This document shows positions 32,416 to 40,728 of a DNA stretch of 64,000 nucleotides, one piece after another; the first letter of the stretch is position 1; every line of letters begins with the position of its first letter. The position numbers were made by a program, and so were the translations under genes. A model generated the notes under the pieces. It saw nothing but the letters and a program-made list of their open reading frames with translations. It searched no databases and was not told where the DNA came from. This DNA comes from Candidatus Margulisiibacteriota bacterium (GTDB lineage Bacteria > Margulisbacteria > WOR-1 > O2-12-FULL-45-9 > XYB2-FULL-48-7), in assembly GCA_025453605.1 (NCBI GenBank), contig JALOPZ010000003.1, positions 1 to 64,000 on the forward strand. Direction: 5' to 3'.

Positions 32416-34907
32416 CCGCGCTCAACTACGTCAGCACCGGTTTGCCTGGATTAGACCAGGTCGTGCAAGGTTTGCGCCTGGGCGACAACGTCGTCTGGCA
32501 GGTCGATGACCTGGACGACTATCGCCGTTTTGTAAGGCCGTATCTGGAACAGGCCAGGCGGGACAATCGCCGGATAATATATATCCGTTTTGCGCAACAC
32601 CCGCCGGTCGTCACCGATGAAAGCGGACTGAAAAAGTATCAGCTCGATGCCGCGGCCGGGTTTGAATCTTTCTCCAAGCAGATCCATGACATCGTGACCC
32701 GGGAAGGGCGGGGCGCCTTTTACCTGTTCGATTGCCTTTCCGATCTGCTTTCCGCCTGGGCGACCGATCTGATGATCGGGAACTTTTTTCTGGTCACCTG
32801 TCCGTACCTGTTCAAGCTTGATACCCTCGCTTACTTTGCCATTTTACGCAATAACCATTCGTATAAAACGATCGCCAGGATCCGGGAGACGACCCAGCTG
32901 CTGATCGATGTCTACAACTATGATGATCATATTTATCTTCACCCGCTCAAGGTCTGGAACCGTTATTCGCCGACCATGTTCCTGCCGCATACGGAGAGCG
33001 ACGGCAAATTTCTGCCGATCACCAGCAGCGTTGACGCCACCCGGCTTTTTGCCCATATGGCCGACCGGGGCGAAGAGAGCGCGCGGCGGAACCTGGACTA
33101 CTGGGACCGCTTGTTCCTGGAAGCGGAGAAATTGGCGCGGGATAAGAATGAGGGGGAAGAAGTCGAACGCATGCGCGATAAACTGATCCGGATCATGCTG
33201 GTCCGGGAGCCGCGGATGCTCAAGCTGGTCCAGGAATATATCACCCTGGCGGACCTCCTGGAGATCAAGACCAGGATGATCGGTACCGGGTTCATCGGCG
33301 GCAAGGCGCTCGGCATGCTGCTGGCCCGCAAGGTCCTGGGGGAGGAGTGGGCGGCGATCATGGAGCCGCACGATTCTTTTTTTATCGGGTCCGACGTCTT
33401 TTACTCCTATATAGTTGAGAACGGCTGGTGGGACCTCTGGCTGGAGCAAAAAACGGAAGCGGGGTTCTTCAGTAAAGCGGGCGACCTTAAGGACAAGCTG
33501 GAGACCGGCAAGTTCCCCGACGAGATCAAAGAGCAATTTAACCAGCTGCTGGAGTATTTCGGCCAGTCGCCGATCATTGTTCGCTCCAGTTCTCTGTTGG
33601 AAGACGGTTTTGGCAACGCTTTCGCCGGTAAATATGAAAGTATTTTTTGTGTTAACCAGGGGGCCCCGGAGGTTCGTTACGCCAATTTTGAGCGGACCGT
33701 CCGCCAGGTCTTTGCCAGCACGATGAACGAGGATGCGCTGACCTACCGCCGGCAGCGCGGCATGGCGGAGCAGGACGAGCAAATGGCACTGCTGGTCCAG
33801 CGGGTTTCGGGGACGCATTACCAGCGGCATTTTCTCCCTTACCTGGCCGGGGTTGGCGTATCGTACAATACGTTCGTCTGGCACGAGCAGATGGATCCCC
33901 GAGCGGGGATGGTCCGCCTTGTCTTCGGGCTCGGGACCCGGGCGGTCAATCGGGTGGAGGGGGATTATCCGCGGATCATCGCGCTCGACACCCCCCAGCT
34001 GCGGCCTTACGCCAACGATGACGTTAAGAAATATTCCCAGCATGACGTCGATCTGCTCAATATCGGCACCAACGAACTGCAGAGCGTGCCGCTGGCCGAG
34101 CTGGTCGCGGCGGAACCGGCGCTGAAGCTCGACCTGGTCGGCCGGAAGAATGGCGGGTGGACGCTGACCTTTGACCGTCTTTTAGCCGAGACCGATTTTA
34201 CCGCCCGGCTCAAAGCTTTGCTGACCAGGCTGGAAGCCGTTTACCAGTATCCGGTTGACGTTGAGTTCACCGTGAACTTTACCGCGACCGGAACAATGCG
34301 GCTCAATCTCCTCCAGTGCCGACCGCTCCAGGCCAAGGGAGCGGGCGGGCGCGTTAAGCTCCCGGGCCGGGTCAGAGCGGGGGAGCGGTTGTTCGAGAGT
34401 AAGGGCAATTTTATGGGAGGGAGCGTTGACCTGGGGATCAAGCGGGTCATTCTGGTCGAGCCGCGCGCTTATGCGGCCCTGCTGCACGGTAAGAAGTACA
34501 CGGTCGCCCGGCTGATCGGCAAGCTTAATCGTCTAGCCGGCGGGCCGACGATGCTGATCGGGCCCGGACGCTGGGGGACCAGGGACGCTTCGCTGGGAGT
34601 GCCGGTCAGTTTTGCCGAGATCAATAATTTTGCCGCTCTGATCGAAGTGGCGGAGCCGACGATCGGTTTTATGCCCGAACTTTCATTCGGTTCGCACTTT
34701 TTCCTTGATCTGGTCGAGGCCAATATCTTTTACGTCGCCCTGTTCGACGGGCTCGATGTCGGGCCGTTCGCCGGCCAGCCGAACCGGCTGGGTGAGCTTT
34801 TGCCGGACGAAACGGAGTATGGACCGGTCATTCGCGTTTATGACCGGCCGCTCCGGCTGATGTCCGAGATCACCGAGCAGCGGGTCCTCTGTTTGACCCT
34901 GGCCTGA
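32412..34907 (+). CDS. Degenerate KaiC-like domain fused to a PEP/pyruvate-binding domain
   Basis: The 831-residue protein begins (about 1-240) like a KaiC/RAD55 ATPase (YVSTGLPGLDQVVQGLRLGDNVVW), but the Walker A loop is missing. The centre (about 285-640) is the ATP-grasp nucleotide and pyruvate domain of PEP synthase/PPDK, with GTGFIGGKALGM near 291 and IIVRSSSLLEDGFGNAFAGKYES near 388. There is no phospho-His swivel domain and no PEP-utilising barrel, so the complete PEP synthase reaction is not possible alone. The last 160 residues are unassigned. It overlaps nrpR as ATGA; a regulatory or phosphotransfer role linked to nitrogen status is a guess. Confidence 0.72.
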   Translation: MTALNYVSTGLPGLDQVVQGLRLGDNVVWQVDDLDDYRRFVRPYLEQARRDNRRIIYIRFAQHPPVVTDESGLKKYQLDAAAGFESFSKQIHDIVTREGRGAFYLFDCLSDLLSAWATDLMIGNFFLVTCPYLFKLDTLAYFAILRNNHSYKTIARIRETTQLLIDVYNYDDHIYLHPLKVWNRYSPTMFLPHTESDGKFLPITSSVDATRLFAHMADRGEESARRNLDYWDRLFLEAEKLARDKNEGEEVERMRDKLIRIMLVREPRMLKLVQEYITLADLLEIKTRMIGTGFIGGKALGMLLARKVLGEEWAAIMEPHDSFFIGSDVFYSYIVENGWWDLWLEQKTEAGFFSKAGDLKDKLETGKFPDEIKEQFNQLLEYFGQSPIIVRSSSLLEDGFGNAFAGKYESIFCVNQGAPEVRYANFERTVRQVFASTMNEDALTYRRQRGMAEQDEQMALLVQRVSGTHYQRHFLPYLAGVGVSYNTFVWHEQMDPRAGMVRLVFGLGTRAVNRVEGDYPRIIALDTPQLRPYANDDVKKYSQHDVDLLNIGTNELQSVPLAELVAAEPALKLDLVGRKNGGWTLTFDRLLAETDFTARLKALLTRLEAVYQYPVDVEFTVNFTATGTMRLNLLQCRPLQAKGAGGRVKLPGRVRAGERLFESKGNFMGGSVDLGIKRVILVEPRAYAALLHGKKYTVARLIGKLNRLAGGPTMLIGPGRWGTRDASLGVPVSFAEINNFAALIEVAEPTIGFMPELSFGSHFFLDLVEANIFYVALFDGLDVGPFAGQPNRLGELLPDETEYGPVIRVYDRPLRLMSEITEQRVLCLTLA

Positions 34908-34922
34908 CGGCAGGCCGGGGCA

Positions 34923-34931
34923 TGGTATAAT
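34923..34931 (+). promoter_or_regulatory. Extended -10 promoter of nfnAB
   Basis: TGGTATAAT (TGnTATAAT) ends seven bases before the nfnA ATG. No Shine-Dalgarno is seen, so the mRNA is predicted to be leaderless. Confidence 0.6.
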
Positions 34932-34938
34932 TTTAACA

Positions 34939-35781
34939 ATGGCCAGGATAATTAAGAAAGAGCTGCTCAATGAGAACGTCAGCCGCCTCACGGTTGACGC
35001 CCCGCATATTGCCCGGGCGGCCCGGCCGGGACAATTCGTCGTCATTATTCCCCGGGAGGATGCCGAACGGATCCCCTTGACCATTGCCGATGCCGACGTT
35101 GCCAAAGGGACGATCACGATCATCTTCCAGATCGTCGGTGCGACGACCACCGTCCTTGATTCCTTGCCCGAGGGGGCGGAGATCGCGCATCTTTTAGGCC
35201 CGCTGGGAACCCCGTCGCACATTGCCAAGCTCGGCACGGTCGTGGTGATCGGCGGTGGGGTAGGCATTGCCGAGATCTACCCGGCGGTCAAGGCGCATAA
35301 AGCGATCGGGAACGAGGTTATCACGATCATCGGAGCCAGGAACAAAGAACTGCTGATCTATGAAAAAGAACTAACGGCTTACAGCTCACGGCTGGTTGTC
35401 ACCACCGATGATGGGTCGGCGGGGCGGAAGGGTTTCGTTTCCGACGAGCTGAAAGATATTATCGCCTCCGGTAAAAAAATCGCCGAGGTCGTTGCCGTCG
35501 GGCCGGTGCCGATGATGCGGGTCTGCTGTGAGACAACCAAGCCGCACGGGATCAAAACTGTAGTTTCGCTCAATCCGCTGATGCTCGACGCGACCGGGAT
35601 GTGCGGCGTTTGCCGCGTCACTGTCGGCGGCCAGATTAAGTTCGCCTGCGTCGAGGGGCCGGAGTTCGACGGGCACCAGGTCGACTTCGCCGAGCTGACG
35701 GCCCGGTTGAAAGGTTATAAAGACGTGGAGAAGCAGGCGCACGACCACGTTTGCCGGTTGCTAAAAGGGCTGGAGAAATAA
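34939..35781 (+). CDS. nfnA: NfnA: NADH-dependent ferredoxin:NADP oxidoreductase, small subunit
   Basis: NfnA is the small subunit of the electron-bifurcating transhydrogenase that couples NADH and reduced ferredoxin to NADP reduction, or the reverse. The 280-residue protein has an FAD-binding barrel (PGQFVVIIPREDAERIPLTIAD near 31), an NAD-binding domain (VVIGGGVGIAEIYPA near 98) and a C-terminal [2Fe-2S] site (DATGMCGVCRVTVGG, then a later Cys in FACVEGP). Close relatives include sulfide dehydrogenase and the dihydroorotate dehydrogenase electron-transfer subunit; the nfnB partner one base downstream settles the assignment. Confidence 0.9.
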   Translation: MARIIKKELLNENVSRLTVDAPHIARAARPGQFVVIIPREDAERIPLTIADADVAKGTITIIFQIVGATTTVLDSLPEGAEIAHLLGPLGTPSHIAKLGTVVVIGGGVGIAEIYPAVKAHKAIGNEVITIIGARNKELLIYEKELTAYSSRLVVTTDDGSAGRKGFVSDELKDIIASGKKIAEVVAVGPVPMMRVCCETTKPHGIKTVVSLNPLMLDATGMCGVCRVTVGGQIKFACVEGPEFDGHQVDFAELTARLKGYKDVEKQAHDHVCRLLKGLEK

Positions 35782-35782
35782 C

Positions 35783-37168
35783 ATGGCTGAAAAGAAGAAA
35801 AGATTACATATGCAGGAGCGGACGGCGGCGGAGCGGGTCCGCGATTTCCAGGAAGTGCCGCTCGGTTACACGCCGGAAGAGGCGATGGCAGAGGCGAAGC
35901 GCTGTATCCAGTGCAAAAATCCGCTCTGCGTTAAAGGGTGCCCGGTCGAGGTCAAGATCCCCGAGTTCATCAAGCTGGTCGCCGAGGGAAAGTTTGCCGA
36001 GGCCAGCCGGAAGATCAAGGAGACCAATGCTTTGCCGGCGGTCTGCGGCCGCGTCTGCCCGCAGGAGGAACAGTGCGAGCTGAAGTGCATCCTCGGTGTG
36101 AAGGGCGAACCGGTCGCGATTGGGACGCTGGAGCGGTTTGTGGCAGATTGGGAACGTGAACACGGGAAGCAGGAACCGCGGCGTTCAGCCGCAGGTTCCC
36201 GCGTCGCCGTTGTTGGTTCCGGCCCGGCAGGATTAACATGTGCAGGCGATCTGGCGCGGCTCGGTTATCAGGTCACGATCTTTGAATCGCTCCATGTCAC
36301 CGGCGGGGTGCTGACTTACGGCATTCCGGAGTTCCGGCTACCGAAGAAGATCGTCGATCTGGAGGTTGAATACGTTAAAACCTTAGGCGTCGAGGTCAAA
36401 ACGGACATGCTGATCGGTAATGTCTACACGATCGAGGAATTGCTCAAGGACTACAAAGCGGTCTTTATCGGTTCCGGGGCCGGATTGCCCAAGTTCATGG
36501 GGATACCGGGCGAGAACCTCGATGGCGTTTACTCGGCCAACGAATATCTCTTCCGGGTCAACATGATGAAAGCCTGGAAATTTCCCGAGAGTCTCACCCC
36601 GGTTAAGATCGGTAAACGCGTGGCCGTGGTCGGCGGCGGCAATGTCGCTATGGACGCAGCCAGGGTATCGTTAAGGCTCGGTGCGGCAGAAGTCACCATC
36701 CTCTACCGCCGGACTCAAGAAGAGATGCCGGCGCGGATCGAAGAGATCAAGCGGGCCAGGGAAGAGGGGATCGTTTTCAAGATCCTCACCTTACCGGTCG
36801 CTTATCATGCCGCTGAGAAAGGCTGGGTTAAAGAAGCGGAATGTCTGCAGATGGAGCTCGGCGAACCGGATGCCTCCGGCCGCCGCCGCCCGGTCGCCAT
36901 TCCGCATTCCGAATTCCGCCTTCCGGTCGACACGGTAATCGTGGCGATCGGTAATTCACCAAACCCGCTGATCCCGATGCGGACTCCCGCGCTCAAAACA
37001 GAAAAATGGGGCGGGGTGATCGTCACGGCTGAAGGGTTAACTTCTCTCCCCAGCGTCTACGCCGGCGGCGACATTGTCCGCGGCGCGGCGACCGTGATCT
37101 CCGCCATGGGGGACGGCAAGCGCGCGGCGAAGGCGATCGACCGGCTATTATCCCCGGTTAAACAATGA
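35783..37168 (+). CDS. nfnB: NfnB: NADH-dependent ferredoxin:NADP oxidoreductase, large subunit (GltD-like)
   Basis: The 461-residue large subunit has an N-terminal two-cluster [4Fe-4S] domain (CIQCKNPLCVKGCP near 40, CGRVCPQEEQCELKC near 88). It is followed by FAD (VVGSGPAGLTCAGDLARLGYQ near 142) and NADPH (VAVVGGGNVAMDAAR near 282) Rossmann folds. It bifurcates electrons together with NfnA. The sequence family is shared with the GOGAT small subunit; a true gltD paired with gltB exists at 57618-58973, so this copy belongs to Nfn. It supplies NADPH that gdhA and gltBD may use. The stop overlaps the MATE gene (ATGA). Confidence 0.9.
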   Translation: MAEKKKRLHMQERTAAERVRDFQEVPLGYTPEEAMAEAKRCIQCKNPLCVKGCPVEVKIPEFIKLVAEGKFAEASRKIKETNALPAVCGRVCPQEEQCELKCILGVKGEPVAIGTLERFVADWEREHGKQEPRRSAAGSRVAVVGSGPAGLTCAGDLARLGYQVTIFESLHVTGGVLTYGIPEFRLPKKIVDLEVEYVKTLGVEVKTDMLIGNVYTIEELLKDYKAVFIGSGAGLPKFMGIPGENLDGVYSANEYLFRVNMMKAWKFPESLTPVKIGKRVAVVGGGNVAMDAARVSLRLGAAEVTILYRRTQEEMPARIEEIKRAREEGIVFKILTLPVAYHAAEKGWVKEAECLQMELGEPDASGRRRPVAIPHSEFRLPVDTVIVAIGNSPNPLIPMRTPALKTEKWGGVIVTAEGLTSLPSVYAGGDIVRGAATVISAMGDGKRAAKAIDRLLSPVKQ

Positions 37169-38538
37169 TCGGAAGGTTTTACCGCCGGTTCACCCGCGAA
37201 CGCGATCTGACCAGCGGCTCTCTCCCCAAGGCGATCTGGATCCTGGCGATCCCGATGATGCTTGGCAACATGCTGCAGGCCGCCTTCAACCTGGTCGATA
37301 TGATCTGGGTCGGCCGGCTCGGGCCGGACGCGCTGGCGGCGGTCTCAATGAGCGGCTCGATCCTAATGGTCCTGATGTTCGTGATGATCGGTGTCGGCGT
37401 CGGCACCACCGCGCTTGTCGCCCGATCGATCGGAGCAAAAGAGAAAGCGAAAGCTGACCATTATGCGATGCAATCGCTCCTGCTCGGGCTGATCGGTTCC
37501 GCCGTTTTCGGTTTGATCGGCTATTTCCTTTCACCGCTTCTCCTGGCGCTGCTGGGCGCCGACCGGGCTGTTGCCGCCCTGGGGACCGGCTACATGCAGA
37601 TCATGTTTATCGGGGTGGTCGTCATGTTCTTTATGTTCCTGATCTCCGCTGTCCTGCAGGGGGCGGGAGACGCGCTGACCCCGATGATCATCCTGGCCAT
37701 TTCTGTCCTGCTCAACATCGTGCTTGATCCGTTGCTGATCTTCGGGATCGGTTTCCCGAAAATGGGAGTGAACGGGGCAGCCTGGGCGACCGTCATTGCC
37801 GAAGGGATCGGCTCGCTGGTCGCCCTGGAGGTGTTGTTGCGCGGCCGCTCGCGGGTCCATGTCCGCCTGGCTGATTTTCGGGTCGATTGGGGAGCGATGG
37901 GGCGGATCCTCAGTATCGGGCTCCCCGCCTCGGTCCAGATGAGCCTGCGCGGCCTGATGGGGATCGCGCTGATCACCATCGTCGCCCGGTTCGGGATGGC
38001 GGCCGTAGCCGCCTACGGTGTTGTTCTGCGGATCAATATGATCGCGATGATGCCGGGCTTTGCGCTGGCGAACGCGGCGGGAACGCTGGTCGGCCAGAAC
38101 CTGGGAGCAAAAAAACCGGAGCGGGCGGTCGCCTCGAGCTGGCTGGCGCTCGGTTATTATTTGTTGATCACTCTCCTGCTCGGCGTCCTCTTTTTTGTTT
38201 TCCCCGAACCGCTGATGCTGATCTTCAATGATCAAGCCGGGGTCGTGACGGTCGGAGTCGAGTTGCTCCGCTATACCGCCGTCGGGTTACCCTTTCTGGC
38301 GGTCGGCCTGGTCCTGGGGCGGGCGATCAACGGTTCGGGTGACAGTCTGCCGACCGCTTTTTTTACCCTGGTCGCCCTCTGGTTCGTCCAGGTCCCGCTT
38401 GCTTTTTACCTGGCCGGCAGGCTGGGGCTGACCGGGATCTGGGTCGCCATCCTGATCGCCCAGGTTGTTCTGGCGCTGCTTAACTACGGCTGGTTCCAGA
38501 CCGGTTTCTGGCAGAGAAAAGCAAAAGAATCTTATTGA
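37165..38538 (+). CDS. MATE-family multidrug/metabolite exporter
   Basis: The 457-residue protein has twelve predicted membrane helices in two similar halves. It opens with SGSLPKAIWILAIPMMLGNMLQAAFNLVDMIWVGRLGPDALAAV, the standard MATE start. The second half begins at SIGLPASVQMSLRGL. MATE proteins use proton or sodium gradients to export cationic drugs and metabolites; the substrate is not predictable. It is joined to nfnB by an ATGA overlap, though a functional link is not evident. Confidence 0.92.
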   Translation: MIGRFYRRFTRERDLTSGSLPKAIWILAIPMMLGNMLQAAFNLVDMIWVGRLGPDALAAVSMSGSILMVLMFVMIGVGVGTTALVARSIGAKEKAKADHYAMQSLLLGLIGSAVFGLIGYFLSPLLLALLGADRAVAALGTGYMQIMFIGVVVMFFMFLISAVLQGAGDALTPMIILAISVLLNIVLDPLLIFGIGFPKMGVNGAAWATVIAEGIGSLVALEVLLRGRSRVHVRLADFRVDWGAMGRILSIGLPASVQMSLRGLMGIALITIVARFGMAAVAAYGVVLRINMIAMMPGFALANAAGTLVGQNLGAKKPERAVASSWLALGYYLLITLLLGVLFFVFPEPLMLIFNDQAGVVTVGVELLRYTAVGLPFLAVGLVLGRAINGSGDSLPTAFFTLVALWFVQVPLAFYLAGRLGLTGIWVAILIAQVVLALLNYGWFQTGFWQRKAKESY

Positions 38539-38566
38539 TTGGCGAGCCGGCGGGGTTCCGCGTGAA

Positions 38567-38595
38567 TTGACAAGAGCGCAAAACTGGGGCATACT
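38567..38595 (+). promoter_or_regulatory. Sigma-70 promoter of the LysM gene
   Basis: TTGACA (38567-38572), 17 bp, CATACT (38590-38595), with the ATG at 38609. Confidence 0.6.
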
Positions 38596-38608
38596 GCCCT
38601 GAAAGACG

Positions 38609-39217
38609 ATGAAAAAAATGTTTTGGCTTGCGCTTTTTTCACTGATCGCGATTGGCGGCGCGCTGGCGGCCGGCCCGCAAAAGACGCTCTATCACTACAC
38701 CTCCAGCGGCGATACGCTGGCCAAGATCTCCATCAGGTATTACGGAACCGACACCTACGCCCGGCAACTGGCCGAGCGGAACGGCCTTCGGGAGACAAAG
38801 ACCAGGCTAAGCAATAAAGTGATCAAAGTCCCGCCGCTTCAGACGTTAGCCCCCGAAGTTAGTCCCTCGACCAAGCCCGAGGCAGGCACTTCGGTCAGTT
38901 CAACTATCACCACCACTACTACTAGCACTACCTCTACCACGATCAGCGCGCCAGTTACTACGACCACCCTGGCTCCCGCTCCAGTGGAAAAGCAACGGGT
39001 CCATGACCAGATCATCTTCTACTCGCCGGAGCCGGGGGAGACGTTGCGGGAGGTTTCCGTTAAGTTTTACGGCACGGGTGATTACGGCGATCAACTGGGG
39101 AGTATCAACAGCGTGATGAATGCCGACTCTCCGCTCAGCGGTTTACTGATCCGGGTGCCACCGGTCACCGAGCTTGATCCGCGGGCCAAGCCGAACCTGG
39201 TCCCGCCCGGGTTATGA
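38609..39217 (+). CDS. Secreted protein with two LysM-like domains
   Basis: The 202-residue protein has a signal peptide (1-20). It contains two related segments of LysM type: YTSSGDTLAKISIRYYGT near residue 30 and YSPEPGETLREVSVKFYGT near 138, each ending in a IKVPP or IRVPP strand. They are joined by a Thr/Ser-rich linker (about 93-125). LysM modules bind peptidoglycan, so the protein probably rests on the cell wall. It overlaps nadE by four bases, which is likely just packing. Confidence 0.8.
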   Translation: MKKMFWLALFSLIAIGGALAAGPQKTLYHYTSSGDTLAKISIRYYGTDTYARQLAERNGLRETKTRLSNKVIKVPPLQTLAPEVSPSTKPEAGTSVSSTITTTTTSTTSTTISAPVTTTTLAPAPVEKQRVHDQIIFYSPEPGETLREVSVKFYGTGDYGDQLGSINSVMNADSPLSGLLIRVPPVTELDPRAKPNLVPPGL

Positions 39218-39924
39218 TGCTGGCGAACAAGATTTCGGGTTGGTTAAAAGAACAGGTCACGGCAGCCGGGGCCCGGGGTTGCGTTGTTGGCCTCTCCGGC
39301 GGGATCGACTCGGCGGTTGTAGCACTCCTTTGCCAGAAAGCTTTCCCGGCCGAGACGCTGACCTTGCTCTTGCCGTGCCATAGCCTGGAAGCGGATATGG
39401 ATTCCGCCCGCCGCTTGGCCGAACGGTTCCAGCTCAAATACATCGGGGTCGATCTTGGCGCCCCCTTTGACGCGCTCTGCCGCGCGCTGCCGGTTGAGCC
39501 GGGGGAAACCGGCCTGGCGGTCGCCAACATTAAACCGCGCCTGCGGATGATCACGCTCTACTATTACGCCCAAAAGCTCAACTATCTGGTGGTCGGGACC
39601 GGCAACCGATCGGAACTGGAAATGGGGTACTTCACAAAATACGGGGACGGCGGCGTTGACCTGCTGCCGCTCGGTAACCTGACCAAGAGTGAGGTCCGGG
39701 CGCTGGCGAAAGAGCTCGGCGTCCCCCAGGAGTATATTGAGAAGGCACCGAGCGCCGGGCTCTGGGCGGGACAGACCGACGAGGGTGAGATGGGGATCAC
39801 CTACGAAGAACTGGATAAGATCCTGGCCGGTAAGGGCGGGGACAAGCAAAAGGAAAGGCTCGTTAACCAACGCCGCCGGGCCAGTGAACACAAACGCCGG
39901 TTGCCGCCGATCTTTACTCCCTAG
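39214..39924 (+). CDS. nadE: NH3-dependent NAD synthetase
   Basis: The last step of NAD synthesis: amidation of deamido-NAD using ATP and ammonia. The 236-residue enzyme has the N-type ATP pyrophosphatase P-loop LSGGIDSAV near residue 26, VVGTGNRSELEMGYFTKYGDGG near 128, and KSEVRALAKELGVP. It lacks the glutaminase domain of the larger NadE forms, so it depends on free ammonia, in keeping with the ammonium-centred gene set here. Its end overlaps the convergent gene by four bases. Confidence 0.95.
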   Translation: MMLANKISGWLKEQVTAAGARGCVVGLSGGIDSAVVALLCQKAFPAETLTLLLPCHSLEADMDSARRLAERFQLKYIGVDLGAPFDALCRALPVEPGETGLAVANIKPRLRMITLYYYAQKLNYLVVGTGNRSELEMGYFTKYGDGGVDLLPLGNLTKSEVRALAKELGVPQEYIEKAPSAGLWAGQTDEGEMGITYEELDKILAGKGGDKQKERLVNQRRRASEHKRRLPPIFTP

Positions 39925-40634
39925 CGGTTATACAGCTCTTCTTCGATCGCTTTCAGGTAAGCGGTGTGGTGTTCGCCCGATTCCATCTGGGTGATCGCGC
40001 CGAGCACCGCCATCGGGTCGGCGGCCTCTTCCATATGTTCTTCCACGCTCTTGAATTTGTAGTTGTAAGGGACGTAGAAAACGATCATCATTTTTGGTTT
40101 TCCTTCCCTGGTAATGAGTTCTGTCAGGTTAAAGACTTCGCCGCTGGCGTTGCTGACCTTGAAGTTGGGGAAGGGGCGCCCTTCGATATCGGAGACCCAG
40201 TCCCACCGGCGCGGTTTGGTGTTGGTTTTAAAGGATTCCTGCCCTTCCTCGACCACCCGCTTCAGTGATTCTTCCAGCGTGCGCAGGAAGCCGAGGTCGT
40301 GCACTTCGACCACTTTCTTGCCGGGAGCCAGAAAACCGGTGAAATCGACCAGCCCGTTCTTATCGGTCACGACCAGTTGATTGGTCATCAAACCTCTTTT
40401 ATTGAGCCAGCTGACCAGCGCTTCGGGCGTGCCGGTCGGCTTCAGTTCCCGCCATTTGATCTGCGGGGTGTAATAGAAATCGATGTCGGGAAATTCGCTT
40501 TCGTCAAAGGTCGGATTTTTGGCCCCGATATGAAACCCGATTGTTCGTTGCGGCGCAAACGGCATAATTGCCGGGGCGGACAGGGCCAGCAGCAGGGAGA
40601 GCAGGAGCATTACAGCGGGGACGGTCTTTTTCAT
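39921..40634 (-). CDS. Secreted redoxin-like protein without the catalytic cysteines
   Basis: The 237-residue protein has a signal peptide (about 1-21) and no cysteine in the mature part. The second half (EGRPFPNFKVSNASGEVFNLTELI, then KPKMMIVFYVPYNYKF) looks like the beta-alpha-beta start of the AhpC/thioredoxin fold. The usual CxxC or peroxidatic Cys position is replaced (VPYNYKF), so it cannot do redox chemistry by that route. The remaining sequence is unassigned. Start at 40634 is set by GAGGTGG and the signal peptide. Confidence 0.65.
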   Translation of the reverse strand: MKKTVPAVMLLLSLLLALSAPAIMPFAPQRTIGFHIGAKNPTFDESEFPDIDFYYTPQIKWRELKPTGTPEALVSWLNKRGLMTNQLVVTDKNGLVDFTGFLAPGKKVVEVHDLGFLRTLEESLKRVVEEGQESFKTNTKPRRWDWVSDIEGRPFPNFKVSNASGEVFNLTELITREGKPKMMIVFYVPYNYKFKSVEEHMEEAADPMAVLGAITQMESGEHHTAYLKAIEEELYNR

Positions 40635-40653
40635 TGTTGCCACCTCGGACGTT

Positions 40654-40659
40654 ATTATA
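40654..40659 (-). promoter_or_regulatory. -10 box of the redoxin-like gene
   Basis: TATAAT on the minus strand, 19 bases before the ATG at 40634. It is back to back with the NifA-like gene's promoter. Confidence 0.5.
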
Positions 40660-40692
40660 CACCAGAACTGCAGTTTAAGGACTAGACGGGGC

Positions 40693-40720
40693 TTGACAAA
40701 TATGTAGATATTGTTACAAT
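40693..40720 (+). promoter_or_regulatory. Sigma-70 promoter of the NifA-like activator, with a TGT-N10-ACA site
   Basis: TTGACA (40693-40698), 16 bp, TACAAT (40715-40720). The ATG at 40729 is eight bases further, and no ribosome site is seen. Bases 40703-40718 read TGT-N10-ACA, the form of NifA upstream sites, overlapping the promoter. Binding there would fit self-repression, but one short match may be chance. Confidence 0.55.
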
Positions 40721-40728
40721 AATGTATT

